DNA from: Rhizobacter sp.
GTDB lineage: Bacteria > Pseudomonadota > Gammaproteobacteria > Burkholderiales > Burkholderiaceae_C
Reading direction: 5' to 3'
NCBI GenBank assembly: GCA_023954175.1
Contig: JAMLIM010000005.1
Span: forward strand, 20,951 to 84,950
DNA: 64,000 bases
Below the pieces are notes generated by a model that had not been told where the DNA came from, did no database searches, and was given only the letters and a program-made list of their open reading frames with translations. Of the stretch, positions 52,125-60,905 are shown one piece after another. Numbering within the stretch: position 1 is the first letter of the stretch; each line of letters begins with the position of its first letter. Position numbers and translations under genes: made by a program.

Positions 52125-53273
52125 ATGTCCGACCTGAGCCATGCGCAGGGCACACTCGACCGCAGTCGCTCCCAACTCCCGGTTTCGGCCTACTTCGATC
52201 CGGCGCTGTTCGAACGTGAACAGGCGCAGATCTTCTCCCGCGCCGCACGCTACCTCGGCCACGAGCTGATGGTCCCCGAGGTCGGCGACCACTACGCGCT
52301 GCCGCTGGAGGGCGAAGGCCGGGCGCTGGTGCGCACCGCCCAGGGCGTCGAGCTGATCTCGAATGTCTGCCGCCACCGCCAGGCCGTGATCCTGCGCGGG
52401 CGGGGGCACACGCAGGGCAACATCGTCTGCCCCCTGCACCGCTGGACCTACGATCTGCACGGCACCCTGCTCGGCGCGCCGCACTTCGCCGAGGACCCGT
52501 GCCTGAACCTGCGCAACTATCCGACGCAGACGTGGAACGGCCTCGTGTTCGACGCCGGGGCCTTCGATGTGGCGGCCGAGCTCGCACACGTCGACGCCAA
52601 GGCGAACTTCGACTTCGGCGGGCACGTGCTCGACCGCGTCTACGTCCACGAGTGCGCCTACAACTGGAAGACCTTCATCGAGGTCTACCTTGAGGATTAC
52701 CACGTCGGCCCGTTCCATCCCGGGCTCGGCAACTTCGTGACCTGCGAGGACCTGCGCTGGCAGATGGGGGCGTCGCATTCGGTGCAGACGGTGGGCGTCG
52801 CGAGTTCGCTCGGCAAGGCGCTCGGCCGCGCCGGTTCGCCCACCTACGAGCGCTGGCAGCGCGAGGTGATGCGCTACCAGCAGGGCCGCGCTCCGGCGCA
52901 CGGCGCGGTGTGGCTGACGCTCTACCCGACCGTGATGGTCGAGTGGTATCCGAACGTGCTCGTCGTCTCGACGCTTCACCCCAAGGGCCCGCAACAGACC
53001 ACCAACGTCGTCGAGTTCTACTATCCGGAGGAGATCACCGCCTTCGAGCGCGACTACGTCCAGGCGCAGCAGGATGCCTACCTCGAAACCTGCGAAGAGG
53101 ACGACGAGATCGCGCTGCGCATGGACCAGGGCCGCGCCGCGCTGCTGGCGCGCGGGGACAACGAGGTGGGGCCCTACCAGTCACCGATGGAAGACGGCAT
53201 GCAGCACTTCCACGAGTGGTACCGGCAGCAGATGCACGCGCCGGGCGGGCCTTCGGCGCGCAACGCGGGCTGA
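52125..53273 (+). CDS. Rieske non-heme iron oxygenase, alpha subunit-like
   Basis: 382-residue ring-hydroxylating-oxygenase-type protein. The Rieske cluster ligands are Cys82 and His84 (VCRHRQ) and Cys102 and His105 (CPLHRWTYD). The catalytic domain has [19 protein letters not shown] with His193 and His198, and an acidic [12 protein letters not shown] segment that may supply the Asp ligand. No reductase or ferredoxin partner gene adjoins it. Substrate unknown. A TAGAAT at 51990-51995 could be its -10. Confidence 0.9.
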   Translation: MSDLSHAQGTLDRSRSQLPVSAYFDPALFEREQAQIFSRAARYLGHELMVPEVGDHYALPLEGEGRALVRTAQGVELISNVCRHRQAVILRGRGHTQGNIVCPLHRWTYDLHGTLLGAPHFAEDPCLNLRNYPTQTWNGLVFDAGAFDVAAELAHVDAKANFDFGGHVLDRVYVHECAYNWKTFIEVYLEDYHVGPFHPGLGNFVTCEDLRWQMGASHSVQTVGVASSLGKALGRAGSPTYERWQREVMRYQQGRAPAHGAVWLTLYPTVMVEWYPNVLVVSTLHPKGPQQTTNVVEFYYPEEITAFERDYVQAQQDAYLETCEEDDEIALRMDQGRAALLARGDNEVGPYQSPMEDGMQHFHEWYRQQMHAPGGPSARNAG

Positions 53274-53312
53274 CGCGACGCGCGCAGGCCATCCCCCGTT
53301 CCTCGCCTCCGC

Positions 53313-54221
53313 GTGAAAGCCGTCCTGCGCACCCCGGCGGGTCTGATGGTGCTGGCGTCGCTGCTGTTCGCGATGATGGGCGCCTGCGTCAAGTTCGCCT
53401 CGGATCGCTACGCGCCGGGCGAGATCGTGCTCTACCGCGGCCTCGTCGGCGCGATCGTCATCGCACTGATGACGTACGTGCGCGGCGGCACGCTGCGCAC
53501 CGCGGTGCCGGCGATGCACTTCTGGCGCAGCCTGACGGGCGTGATCTCGCTTTCGCTGTGGTTCTTTGCGATCGCCAACCTGCCGCTCGCCACCGCCGTC
53601 ACGCTCAACTACATGTCCTCGGTCTGGATGGCGCTGTTTCTGATCGGCGGCGCGATCGCGCTCGGCGGCGCGCGGGTCGAACCGCGCCTGCTCCTGACCG
53701 TCCTCACCGGCTTCGCCGGCGTCGCCTGCGTGCTGCAGCCGGCGATCGCGCGCGACCAGGTCTGGGGCGGTCTCGCCGGGCTGCTGTCGGGCGTGCTCGC
53801 GGCGACCGCCTACCTGCAGGTCACCGCCCTCGGCCGCGCCGGTGAGCCGGAGTACCGCGTCGTCTTCTACTTCTCGCTCGGCGGCATCGCCGCCGGCGCG
53901 ATCATGACGCTGCTCAGCGGCGGGCTGCACGGGCACAGTGTGACCGGTCTGGCCTTGCTGATCGCGGTGGGCCTGCTCGCCACCACGGCGCAGATGCTGA
54001 TGACGCGCGCCTATGGCAGCGGCCGTACACTCGTCATCGCGAGCCTGCAGTACCTGGGCATCGGCTGGTCGTTCGTGTTCGGTGTGCTGCTGTTCGACGA
54101 CCCGGTCACGGCCATCGCACTGCTCGGCATGGCGCTGATCGTCGTCGCGGGCATTGCCGCGGCGCGGCTGCGCCACGATGTGGAGCCGGCCCGCGAGGTC
54201 AAACCAGGCGCCGAAACATGA
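53313..54221 (+). CDS. EamA/DMT-superfamily transporter
   Basis: 302-residue integral membrane protein of ten predicted helices made of two EamA repeats (LMVLASLLFAMMGACVKFAS at the start; ATTAQMLMTRAYGSGRT in the second). Members export metabolites or amino acids; direction and substrate are not known. The GTG start at 53313 has no clear Shine-Dalgarno. Its stop overlaps the next gene (ATGA). Confidence 0.88.
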   Translation: MKAVLRTPAGLMVLASLLFAMMGACVKFASDRYAPGEIVLYRGLVGAIVIALMTYVRGGTLRTAVPAMHFWRSLTGVISLSLWFFAIANLPLATAVTLNYMSSVWMALFLIGGAIALGGARVEPRLLLTVLTGFAGVACVLQPAIARDQVWGGLAGLLSGVLAATAYLQVTALGRAGEPEYRVVFYFSLGGIAAGAIMTLLSGGLHGHSVTGLALLIAVGLLATTAQMLMTRAYGSGRTLVIASLQYLGIGWSFVFGVLLFDDPVTAIALLGMALIVVAGIAAARLRHDVEPAREVKPGAET

Positions 54222-55105
54222 AGCCCATTGCTGCCGCCGCGAAGTTCGCCAACCCCCTGGTCAGTGCCGAGGCGCTGAAGTCCGCCCTCGACGCGGGTGC
54301 CCAGATCGTGCTGCTCGACGCGAGCTTCGATCTGGCGGACCTCGAAGCCGGCCGCCGCGCTTTCGCGCAAGCCCACCTGCCGGGCGCGCAGTACGCCGAT
54401 CTCGACCGCGACCTGTCCGGCCCCAAGGCGGCACCCGGCCTCGGCTTCACCGGCCGCCATCCGCTGCCGTCGCGCGCGGCCTTCGCGGCGACGGTCGGGC
54501 GCTGGGGCATCGGCCCGCGCCAATGCGTCGTCGCGATGGACGCCCAGGGCAGCCCCTATGCCGCGCGCCTTTGGTGGCTGCTGCGCTGGTTGGGGCACGC
54601 GCGCGTCTGGGTGCTCGACGGCGGCATTGCGGCCTGGCGCGAAGCGGGCGGCAGACTGACGGACGAGCCCACCCCCGCACGGCCGCGGCCCGCCTATCCG
54701 CGTCGCTCGCGCTCGATGCCGACGGTCGATGTCGCGGCGCTTGCGCGCGTGCTCGGCCCTGCCTGCGCGCTCGACGCCCGCGCGCCCGAGCGCTATCGCG
54801 GCGATGTCGAGCCGCTCGACCCGGTGGCCGGCCACATCCCCGGCACGCTGAACCGCCCGTTCAAGGACAACCTCGACCCCGTCAGCCTGCGCTTCAAGCC
54901 GCGCGCGGCGCTCGCCCGCGAGTTCGCCGCCTTCACGGGCCGTCGCACGGCGGCGCAGACGATCCACCTCTGCGGCTCCGGCGTCACGGCCTGCCACAAC
55001 CTGCTCGCGATGGAGGCCGCCGGCCTGCCTGGCGCGGCGCTCTACCCCGGCTCGTGGAGCGAGTGGTGCGCCGACCCGGCGCGGCCGGTGGCACGCGGCG
55101 CGTGA
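54218..55105 (+). CDS. sseA: Sulfurtransferase, two rhodanese domains (thiosulfate/3-mercaptopyruvate type)
   Basis: 295 residues in two rhodanese domains. The inactive N-terminal domain has ARLWWLLRWLGHARVWVLDG; the C-terminal domain has the catalytic loop HLCGSGVTACHNLLAM, the CGSGVT form being typical of 3-mercaptopyruvate sulfurtransferases. Likely donor is mercaptopyruvate or thiosulfate. It overlaps the DMT transporter gene by four bases. Confidence 0.92.
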   Translation: MKPIAAAAKFANPLVSAEALKSALDAGAQIVLLDASFDLADLEAGRRAFAQAHLPGAQYADLDRDLSGPKAAPGLGFTGRHPLPSRAAFAATVGRWGIGPRQCVVAMDAQGSPYAARLWWLLRWLGHARVWVLDGGIAAWREAGGRLTDEPTPARPRPAYPRRSRSMPTVDVAALARVLGPACALDARAPERYRGDVEPLDPVAGHIPGTLNRPFKDNLDPVSLRFKPRAALAREFAAFTGRRTAAQTIHLCGSGVTACHNLLAMEAAGLPGAALYPGSWSEWCADPARPVARGA

Positions 55106-55131
55106 ATTCCCCTCCCGGCGCCGCCGGCAAC

Positions 55132-55145
55132 CTGATTGAGATCAA
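55132..55145 (+). promoter_or_regulatory. FNR/Anr-like box upstream of the universal stress protein gene
   Basis: CTGATTGAGATCAA matches the FNR/Anr consensus TTGATnnnnATCAA at nine of ten specified bases. It lies about 85 bases before the ATG. A CATAGG at 55170-55175 could be a -10, which would place the box near -41.5, the class II activating position. Confidence 0.65.
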
Positions 55146-55229
55146 TCCATAAGATGCAGAACGCTGCACCATAGGGTTCTCGGCGCGCGACGCCGCAACC
55201 ACGCCACACCAGTGCCGAAGGAGTTCACC

Positions 55230-55664
55230 ATGTTCAAGCGCATCCTCGTCCCGACCGACGGCTCCGAACTCACCGCCAAGGCCGTCACCACCGCGATCAA
55301 CCTCGCCAAGACACTCGGCGCAACGATCTACACGCTGAGCGTCAAGGAGCCCTTCCCCTACAGCGCGATCTCCGAGATGCAGCCCGTGCCGCCGCAGGAG
55401 TTCTTCGACGCACAGGAGCGCATCGCCGCCGAACGCGTCAACGCCGTGCGCGTCGCCGCCAAGGCGGCCGAAGTCGCCTGCGAGGCACACACGATTGAAG
55501 CGGTGCACCCCTGGGAGGCGATCATCGAGCACGCCAAGGCGAACGCCTGCGACCTGATCGTCATGTCCTCCCACGGCCGGCGCGGCGTCACCGCGCTGCT
55601 GCTCGGCAGCGAGACGCAGAAGGTCCTGACGCACACGACGACGCCGGTGCTCGTGGTGCGCTGA
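55230..55664 (+). CDS. Universal stress protein, UspA family
   Basis: 144-residue ATP-binding-type USP. MFKRILVPTDGSELTAKAV and the C-terminal HGRRGVTALLLGSETQKVL, containing the GxxG...GS phosphate-binding loop, are canonical. An FNR-like site and matching promoter geometry suggest induction at low oxygen, as for known anaerobically induced USPs. Start ATG 55230 was preferred over an earlier one because of the family start. Confidence 0.93.
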   Translation: MFKRILVPTDGSELTAKAVTTAINLAKTLGATIYTLSVKEPFPYSAISEMQPVPPQEFFDAQERIAAERVNAVRVAAKAAEVACEAHTIEAVHPWEAIIEHAKANACDLIVMSSHGRRGVTALLLGSETQKVLTHTTTPVLVVR

Positions 55665-55708
55665 GCCGGGCCCTGACGCTGGCGCGGAGCCTGGCGCGGG
55701 GCCGGGCC

Positions 55709-56485
55709 TCAGTGGCCGTGCACGACCCGCACCACGCCGACGACGATGCCGATCCCCGCCGCCAGCCACGCGAGCTGGGCGGCGGTGTCCTTCCACGGCA
55801 TGCGCTGCTGCAGTTGCGGGATCAGGTCGGCGACGGCGACGTAGATGAAGCTGCTGGAGGCAACGACGAGCAGGTACGGGAACAAGGCCTCCCACTGCCC
55901 GACGACGAAGTAGCCGATCACGCCGCCGACCACCGCCGACAGGCCCGACAGCGCGTTGTAGAGCAGCGCCTTGCCGCGTGAGAGTCCGGCGTTGAGCAGC
56001 ACGATGTAGTCGCCGACCTCCTGCGGAATCTCGTGCGCGATGATCGCGAGCGAAGTGACGACGCCCAGGTGCACGTCGGTCAGGAAGGCGGCGGCGATGA
56101 TGACGCCGTCGCAGAAGTTGTGGATGCTGTCGCCGAGCAGCACGCTCCAGCCACCGCGCCCGGCCTGCTGCGCATCGAAGTGGTGATGGTGGTGGTGGCC
56201 GTCGCCTTCGTGATGGTGGGTGTGGCGGTACAACTCGGCCTTTTCGAGCAAGAAGAAGAACATCAGCCCGGCGAGCAGCGTCGCGAAGAGGCTCTGCGGG
56301 CTCGCGCTGCTCTCGAAGGCTTCGGGCAGGACGTTCAGGAGCGCGGTCGCGAGCAACACGCCGGCCGACAGGCTGACGAGGCTCTTCACCACGCGCGCGA
56401 GCAGGCCGACCGTCAGGCTGGCCGCGATCACCACCGACAGCACGCCGCCGGCGAGCGTTGCGAGCACGATGTACAGCAGAATCAT
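55709..56485 (-). CDS. ZIP-family divalent metal transporter
   Basis: 258-residue membrane protein of the ZIP (GufA-like) family with eight predicted helices. The metal sites are HNFCDGVIIAAAF and HEIPQEVGDYIVLL, and a long His-rich cytosolic loop (HHHEGDGHHHHHHF) separates helices III and IV. Zinc is the most likely substrate. ATG 56485 was chosen. It is downstream of, and on the same strand as, the dienelactone hydrolase gene. Confidence 0.92.
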   Translation of the reverse strand: MILLYIVLATLAGGVLSVVIAASLTVGLLARVVKSLVSLSAGVLLATALLNVLPEAFESSASPQSLFATLLAGLMFFFLLEKAELYRHTHHHEGDGHHHHHHFDAQQAGRGGWSVLLGDSIHNFCDGVIIAAAFLTDVHLGVVTSLAIIAHEIPQEVGDYIVLLNAGLSRGKALLYNALSGLSAVVGGVIGYFVVGQWEALFPYLLVVASSSFIYVAVADLIPQLQQRMPWKDTAAQLAWLAAGIGIVVGVVRVVHGH

Positions 56486-56573
56486 CGGCCGTGCTCCGGG
56501 GGAAGTTCGAAGGCGCGCGCGCCGCACAGACGTCGCGGCACCACGGCCGCGCGGCGATGGATCACGGACGGCA

Positions 56574-57467
56574 TCAGCTCACGCCGTGGGCCTTGAACCA
56601 CGCAAGGCAGCGCTTCCATCCGTCCTCGGCCGCGTCCTTGCGAAAGCTCGGCCGGTAGTCGGCATGAAACGCGTGCGGCGCATCCGGGAAGACCACGAAC
56701 TTCGATTCACGCGCTGGCGGGCTGCCGGTGGCGAGCGCGGCCTTCATCTTGTCGACGCTGTCGAGCGGAATGCCGGCATCGGCGCCGCCGTAGAGCCCGA
56801 GCACCGGCGCGTGCAGCGCAGCGACGAGATCGATCGGGTTCTTCGGCTGAAGCGCATTGGGCGTGCCGACGAGCCGGCCGTACCAGGCGACGCCGGCCTT
56901 GAGCTTCGCGCTGTGCGCCGCGTACAGCCACACGATGCGCCCGCCCCAGCAAAAGCCCGTGATGCCGAGCCGCGCCGTGTCGCCGCCGTTCGCGCCGGCC
57001 CAGGCGACGCAGGCGTCCAGATCGGCCATGACCTGCGCATCCGGCACCTTCGCGATGACTTCGGACACCAGCTTGGCGATCTCGCCGTAGGACTGCGCGT
57101 CGCCCTGGCGCACGAAGAGCTCGGGCGCGATCGCCAGATAACCCAGGTGCGCGAAGCGGCGCGCGACGTCGGCGATGTGCTCGTGCACGCCGAAGATCTC
57201 GGAGACGACGAGCACCACCGGCAGCCCCGACTTGCCGGCAGGCAGCGCGCGGTAGGCCGGCATCTTGAAGTCGCCGACCGGGATCATGACTTCGCCCGTG
57301 GTGAGCCCGTCGCTCGTCGTCTTGATCGTCTGCGCGCCGACGGGCAGCACCGCAGCGGCAAAGCCGCTGCCGACCGCGGTCGCGATGAAACCGCGGCGGC
57401 TGAAGTCGCGCCCCGGCGTCAGGCGGTCGATTTCATCTCTCGGAAGGCTTGCGATTTCGTTCGACAC
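56574..57467 (-). CDS. Tat-exported dienelactone hydrolase-family protein
   Basis: 297-residue alpha/beta-hydrolase. The N-terminus has a Tat signal (SRRGFIATAVGSGFAAAV, ending GAQ), so the protein is exported folded to the periplasm. The DLH domain shows the Cys nucleophile in ITGFCWGGRIVW and the His in DAPHAFHADYRPSF. A GAGGAG Shine-Dalgarno precedes the GTG at 57467, which fixes the start. Substrate unknown. Confidence 0.92.
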   Translation of the reverse strand: MSNEIASLPRDEIDRLTPGRDFSRRGFIATAVGSGFAAAVLPVGAQTIKTTSDGLTTGEVMIPVGDFKMPAYRALPAGKSGLPVVLVVSEIFGVHEHIADVARRFAHLGYLAIAPELFVRQGDAQSYGEIAKLVSEVIAKVPDAQVMADLDACVAWAGANGGDTARLGITGFCWGGRIVWLYAAHSAKLKAGVAWYGRLVGTPNALQPKNPIDLVAALHAPVLGLYGGADAGIPLDSVDKMKAALATGSPPARESKFVVFPDAPHAFHADYRPSFRKDAAEDGWKRCLAWFKAHGVS

Positions 57468-57559
57468 GGCGATCTCCTCTCGGCGACACAGGAACCGCGA
57501 TTCTAGGAAGCGCGGGCCCGGCCCCGGGTCGCGTCGTGAAATGCCATGACAATTCGTCG

Positions 57560-59116
57560 ATGGAGTCGAGACCCAAGTTGACGCAGGCACCTGCGCAGGC
57601 CTCCCGCTGGCCGGATCACCTGGCAGCGATCGACATGGGCTCGAACAGCTTCCGGCTCGAGATCGGCCTCGCGCCGCAGGGCCGCTACCGTCGCATCGAC
57701 TACCTGAAGGAAACGGTGCGCCTGGGCGCCGGGCTCGACGCCGAAGGCAACCTCGACGAGGCGGCGACCGAGCGCGGCCTCGCCTGCCTGGCGCGCTTCG
57801 CCCAGCGCCTCGCGGGCTATGCGCCGGCGCAGGTGCGCGCGGTAGCGACGCAGACGCTGCGCGAGGCGCGCAACCGCGACGCCTTCCTCGCGCGCGCGCA
57901 GACCGTGCTCGGCCGCCCGATCGAAGTCATCTCCGGCCGCGAAGAGGCGCGCCTGATCTTCGCCGGCGTCGCGCGCCTGCAGCCGTCGGATGCGCGCCGG
58001 CTGGTGGTCGACATCGGCGGGCGCTCGACCGAGATGATCGTCGGCGCCGGTCGCAGCCCGAAGCGCGTCGAGTCGTTCCAGGTCGGCAGCGTCAGCCTGT
58101 CGATGAAGTGCTTCGCCGACGGCCGGCTGACCGAGGACGCGTTTCGGCGCGCGCAGATCGCGGCCGGCGCCGAGTTCGAAGAGGCGCTCGGCCCGTTCGG
58201 CCGCAGGCACTGGCGCGAGGCGCTCGGCTCGAGCGGCACTGTCGGCGCCGTCTCGCAGCTGCTCGTGGCGAGCGGCATCACCGACGGCAGCGTGACGCCC
58301 GAGGGGCTGCGCTGGTGCATCGCGCAGTGCCTGCGCGCCGGGCACATCGACCGCCTCGCGCTGCCGGGCCTGCGCGACGACCGGCGCGCGGTGATCGCCG
58401 GCGGCCTCGCGATCCTCTACACGCTGGCGACGCACTTCGGCATCGAGGTGCTGCACCCGGCGCGCGGCGCGCTGCGCCAGGGCGTGATCTTCGACCTCGC
58501 CGCACGCCGCGACGCGGCGCGCGACCCCGAACACGCGCACGACATGCGCGACCAGACGGTGCTCGATCTGCAGCGCCGCTTCATGGTCGACACCGAGCAC
58601 GCGGTGCGCGTCGCGACCCTCGCCGATGCGTTGTACGCGTCGGTGCAGCCGCGCGTCGGCGACGGCCAGTCAACCGAACAACGGCGCGAACTGCGGCGCG
58701 AACTGCAATGGGCGGCCCGGCTGCACGAGATGGGCATGATGGTCTCGCACCACGACCATCACCGCCACAGCGCCTACCTGCTCGCGCACGCGGACGCGGC
58801 CGGCTTCTCGCAGTCGCAGCAGCGCCGCCTCGGCGACTTGGTGCTGGCGCAGCGCGGCAGCCTGCGCAAGAGCGAGGCCGCGCTCGGCGCCGAGGCCTTC
58901 GCCTGGCAGGTGCTGTGCCTGCGGCTCGCGATCATCAAATGCCATGCGCGATCGGAGGTGAGCCCCTCGGTGCTCAAGCTCACCCGGCATGGCGCCGAAG
59001 CGCAGCTGCGCTTCGGGCGCGGCTGGGTCGAGAGCCACCCGCGCACGATGTACCTGCTCGGCGAAGAGGTCGCCGCCTGGGAGCGCTGCGGTTCGCTGCG
59101 GCTGCATCTGGGCTGA
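57560..59116 (+). CDS. ppx: Exopolyphosphatase/pppGpp phosphatase (Ppx/GppA) with C-terminal HD-like domain
   Basis: 518-residue ASKHA-fold enzyme that removes terminal phosphate from polyphosphate or pppGpp. The N-terminal AAIDMGSNSFRLEIG, REEARLIFAG, VVDIGGRSTEM and SSGTVGAV blocks are family features; the C-terminal third is an HD-like helical domain (LHEMGMMVSHHDHHRHSAYL). It is divergent from the hydrolase and separated from ppk1 by about 1.8 kb. Whether polyphosphate or pppGpp is the main substrate cannot be told. Confidence 0.92.
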   Translation: MESRPKLTQAPAQASRWPDHLAAIDMGSNSFRLEIGLAPQGRYRRIDYLKETVRLGAGLDAEGNLDEAATERGLACLARFAQRLAGYAPAQVRAVATQTLREARNRDAFLARAQTVLGRPIEVISGREEARLIFAGVARLQPSDARRLVVDIGGRSTEMIVGAGRSPKRVESFQVGSVSLSMKCFADGRLTEDAFRRAQIAAGAEFEEALGPFGRRHWREALGSSGTVGAVSQLLVASGITDGSVTPEGLRWCIAQCLRAGHIDRLALPGLRDDRRAVIAGGLAILYTLATHFGIEVLHPARGALRQGVIFDLAARRDAARDPEHAHDMRDQTVLDLQRRFMVDTEHAVRVATLADALYASVQPRVGDGQSTEQRRELRRELQWAARLHEMGMMVSHHDHHRHSAYLLAHADAAGFSQSQQRRLGDLVLAQRGSLRKSEAALGAEAFAWQVLCLRLAIIKCHARSEVSPSVLKLTRHGAEAQLRFGRGWVESHPRTMYLLGEEVAAWERCGSLRLHLG

Positions 59117-59184
59117 AGCCGGCTCGCGGCCGGTGGCGGGCTGCCTGACGCCGGCGGCAAGCGCGTCGCGTCGTCGCGCCGCGC

Positions 59185-60318
59185 CTACCGCAGCGTGTCG
59201 CGCCCCGCCGCAAGCGCCTCGGCGCTGACGCCTTCTTCGACCAGATCGGCCGGCAACGCCTCGCCGAGCGCCAGCGCGCACGCGGCGCGCGCCAGTGCGG
59301 GCGCCATCTGGATGCCGTAGCCGCCCTGCCCCACGAGCCAGAAGAAGCCGGGCACCTGCCGGTCGAACCCGGCCACCGGGCCCTTGTCGGCGACGAAGCT
59401 GCGCAGCCCGGCCCAGCGGCTGCGCAGCTTGCGCACGGTTGTGCCACTCGCCTGCTCGAAGCGATCGACGGCGATCGCGATGTCGATCTCCTCGGGCTGC
59501 GCGTCGCACGGCTCCGACGGTGTTTCGTCGGCGGGCGAGAGCAGCAGCAAGCCGGCGTCGGGCTTGAAGTAGAAGGTCTCGCGCACATGGATCGCGGCCG
59601 GCCAGGCGCGGGCGTCGGCGCCGCCCGGCACCTCGATCAGCACCGCGCTGCGGCGCTTGGGCACGAGGCCGATCGGCGCGGCGCCGGCCAGCCGCGCGAT
59701 CACGTCGCCCCAGGCGCCCGCCGCATTGACGACGACCGTGGCGCGCAGCGTCGCCTGCGGGGTGCGCACGAGCCAGGCGTCGCCGTCACGGGTGAGCGCT
59801 TCGACCGGGCTTTCGAACGCGATGTGCGTGCCCTGGTGCCTGCATTGCACCGCGTGGCCCTGCAGCGCGGCCGCGACGTCGATGTCGGCCGAGTCGGGCT
59901 CGTACAAGGCGCCGCCCAGATAGCCCGGCGCAAACACGGGAACGCGTTCGCGCGCCTGCGCCGCATCGAGCCGGTGCGGGCGGTCGCCGCCCTCGAGCGT
60001 GTCGGCGAAGGCTTCGAGCGCGTCGCCGTCGCCGCGCTCGGCGAAGTACAGGGTGCCGCGCGGCGCCACGAGCGGATGCGGCGCGAAACCTGCCGCCGGC
60101 TCGAAGTAGAACGCGCGGCTCGCGCGCGTCAACGCGCGCACCGTCGCGTTGCCGTAGAGCGCGCTGTAGAGCGCGGCCGATCGGCCCGTCGCGTGGTAGC
60201 CCGGCTGCGACTCGCGCTCGACGACGGCGACGCGTGCGTGGCGCGACAACTGCGCCGCCATCGACAGGCCGGCCATGCCGGCGCCGATGACGACGAAATC
60301 GAAGGCCTCGGTCTTCAT
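59185..60318 (-). CDS. FAD-dependent amine/amino-acid oxidase (DAO family)
   Basis: 377-residue glycine/D-amino-acid oxidase-like flavoprotein. FDFVVIGAGMAGLSMAAQLS binds FAD, with TGRSAALYSALYG following, and the C-terminal GQGGYGIQMAPALARAAC completes the site. It probably oxidises an amine or N-substituted amino acid, but the substrate is not determinable. It is convergent with ppx and starts 72 bases after sixA on the same strand. Confidence 0.88.
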   Translation of the reverse strand: MKTEAFDFVVIGAGMAGLSMAAQLSRHARVAVVERESQPGYHATGRSAALYSALYGNATVRALTRASRAFYFEPAAGFAPHPLVAPRGTLYFAERGDGDALEAFADTLEGGDRPHRLDAAQARERVPVFAPGYLGGALYEPDSADIDVAAALQGHAVQCRHQGTHIAFESPVEALTRDGDAWLVRTPQATLRATVVVNAAGAWGDVIARLAGAAPIGLVPKRRSAVLIEVPGGADARAWPAAIHVRETFYFKPDAGLLLLSPADETPSEPCDAQPEEIDIAIAVDRFEQASGTTVRKLRSRWAGLRSFVADKGPVAGFDRQVPGFFWLVGQGGYGIQMAPALARAACALALGEALPADLVEEGVSAEALAAGRDTLR

Positions 60319-60390
60319 GTGCGGATCAAGCCGTGCGGCGTGGGGCAGGCAACAGCGTCGCGAACCGGTGCTGCTCGCGCGCGTCGCGGC

Positions 60391-60852
60391 TCAGATCCTG
60401 GCCGGGCCCTGGACGGCCTGCAGCGTGACTTCGACGAGGCCGTCGCGCTCGCGGCGCTCGAGCCACCAGACGGCGCCCTTCTTGATCGACCAGGCCTGGT
60501 CCGAGCCGCACAGCAACCGGGCCGCGGCAAGGCCCAGCGTCGGCTGGTGGCCGACGACGAGGACGGTGTCGCCGCTGTCGGGCCAGCCGGCGGCCTGCAA
60601 CAACTCGTCCGCGTCGCGCCCGGGCGCGAGCGCGGCGACCGTCGTGAAGCGCCGCTCGAGCGGCTCCGCCGTCTGCTGCGTGCGCGCCGCCGGGCTGACG
60701 AGAATGCGCGCCGACGCCGGCAGGCGCGCGTCCAGCCATTTGGCCACGCGCCGGGCCTGGCGCCGGCCCTTGGCGGTGAGTTCGCGCTCGATGTCGTCCT
60801 GGCCCGGACGCTGGATCTCGGCTTCGGCGTGGCGCCACAGGATCAGGTTCAT
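60391..60852 (-). CDS. sixA: Phosphohistidine phosphatase SixA
   Basis: 153-residue histidine-phosphatase-superfamily protein. The catalytic RHG motif is here RHAEAE (LWRHAEAEI), with an SPAARTQQTAEPL block and a second catalytic His in LVVGHQPTLG. SixA acts on phosphohistidine of phosphotransfer proteins. It lies 53 bases downstream of ppk1 and is likely cotranscribed. ATG 60852 was chosen. Confidence 0.93.
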   Translation of the reverse strand: MNLILWRHAEAEIQRPGQDDIERELTAKGRRQARRVAKWLDARLPASARILVSPAARTQQTAEPLERRFTTVAALAPGRDADELLQAAGWPDSGDTVLVVGHQPTLGLAAARLLCGSDQAWSIKKGAVWWLERRERDGLVEVTLQAVQGPARI

Positions 60853-60905
60853 GCTTGCGGGTATGTCGAGTTGGGTTGGGTGGGAGAAGTTCGCGTCCGG
60901 GGCCG

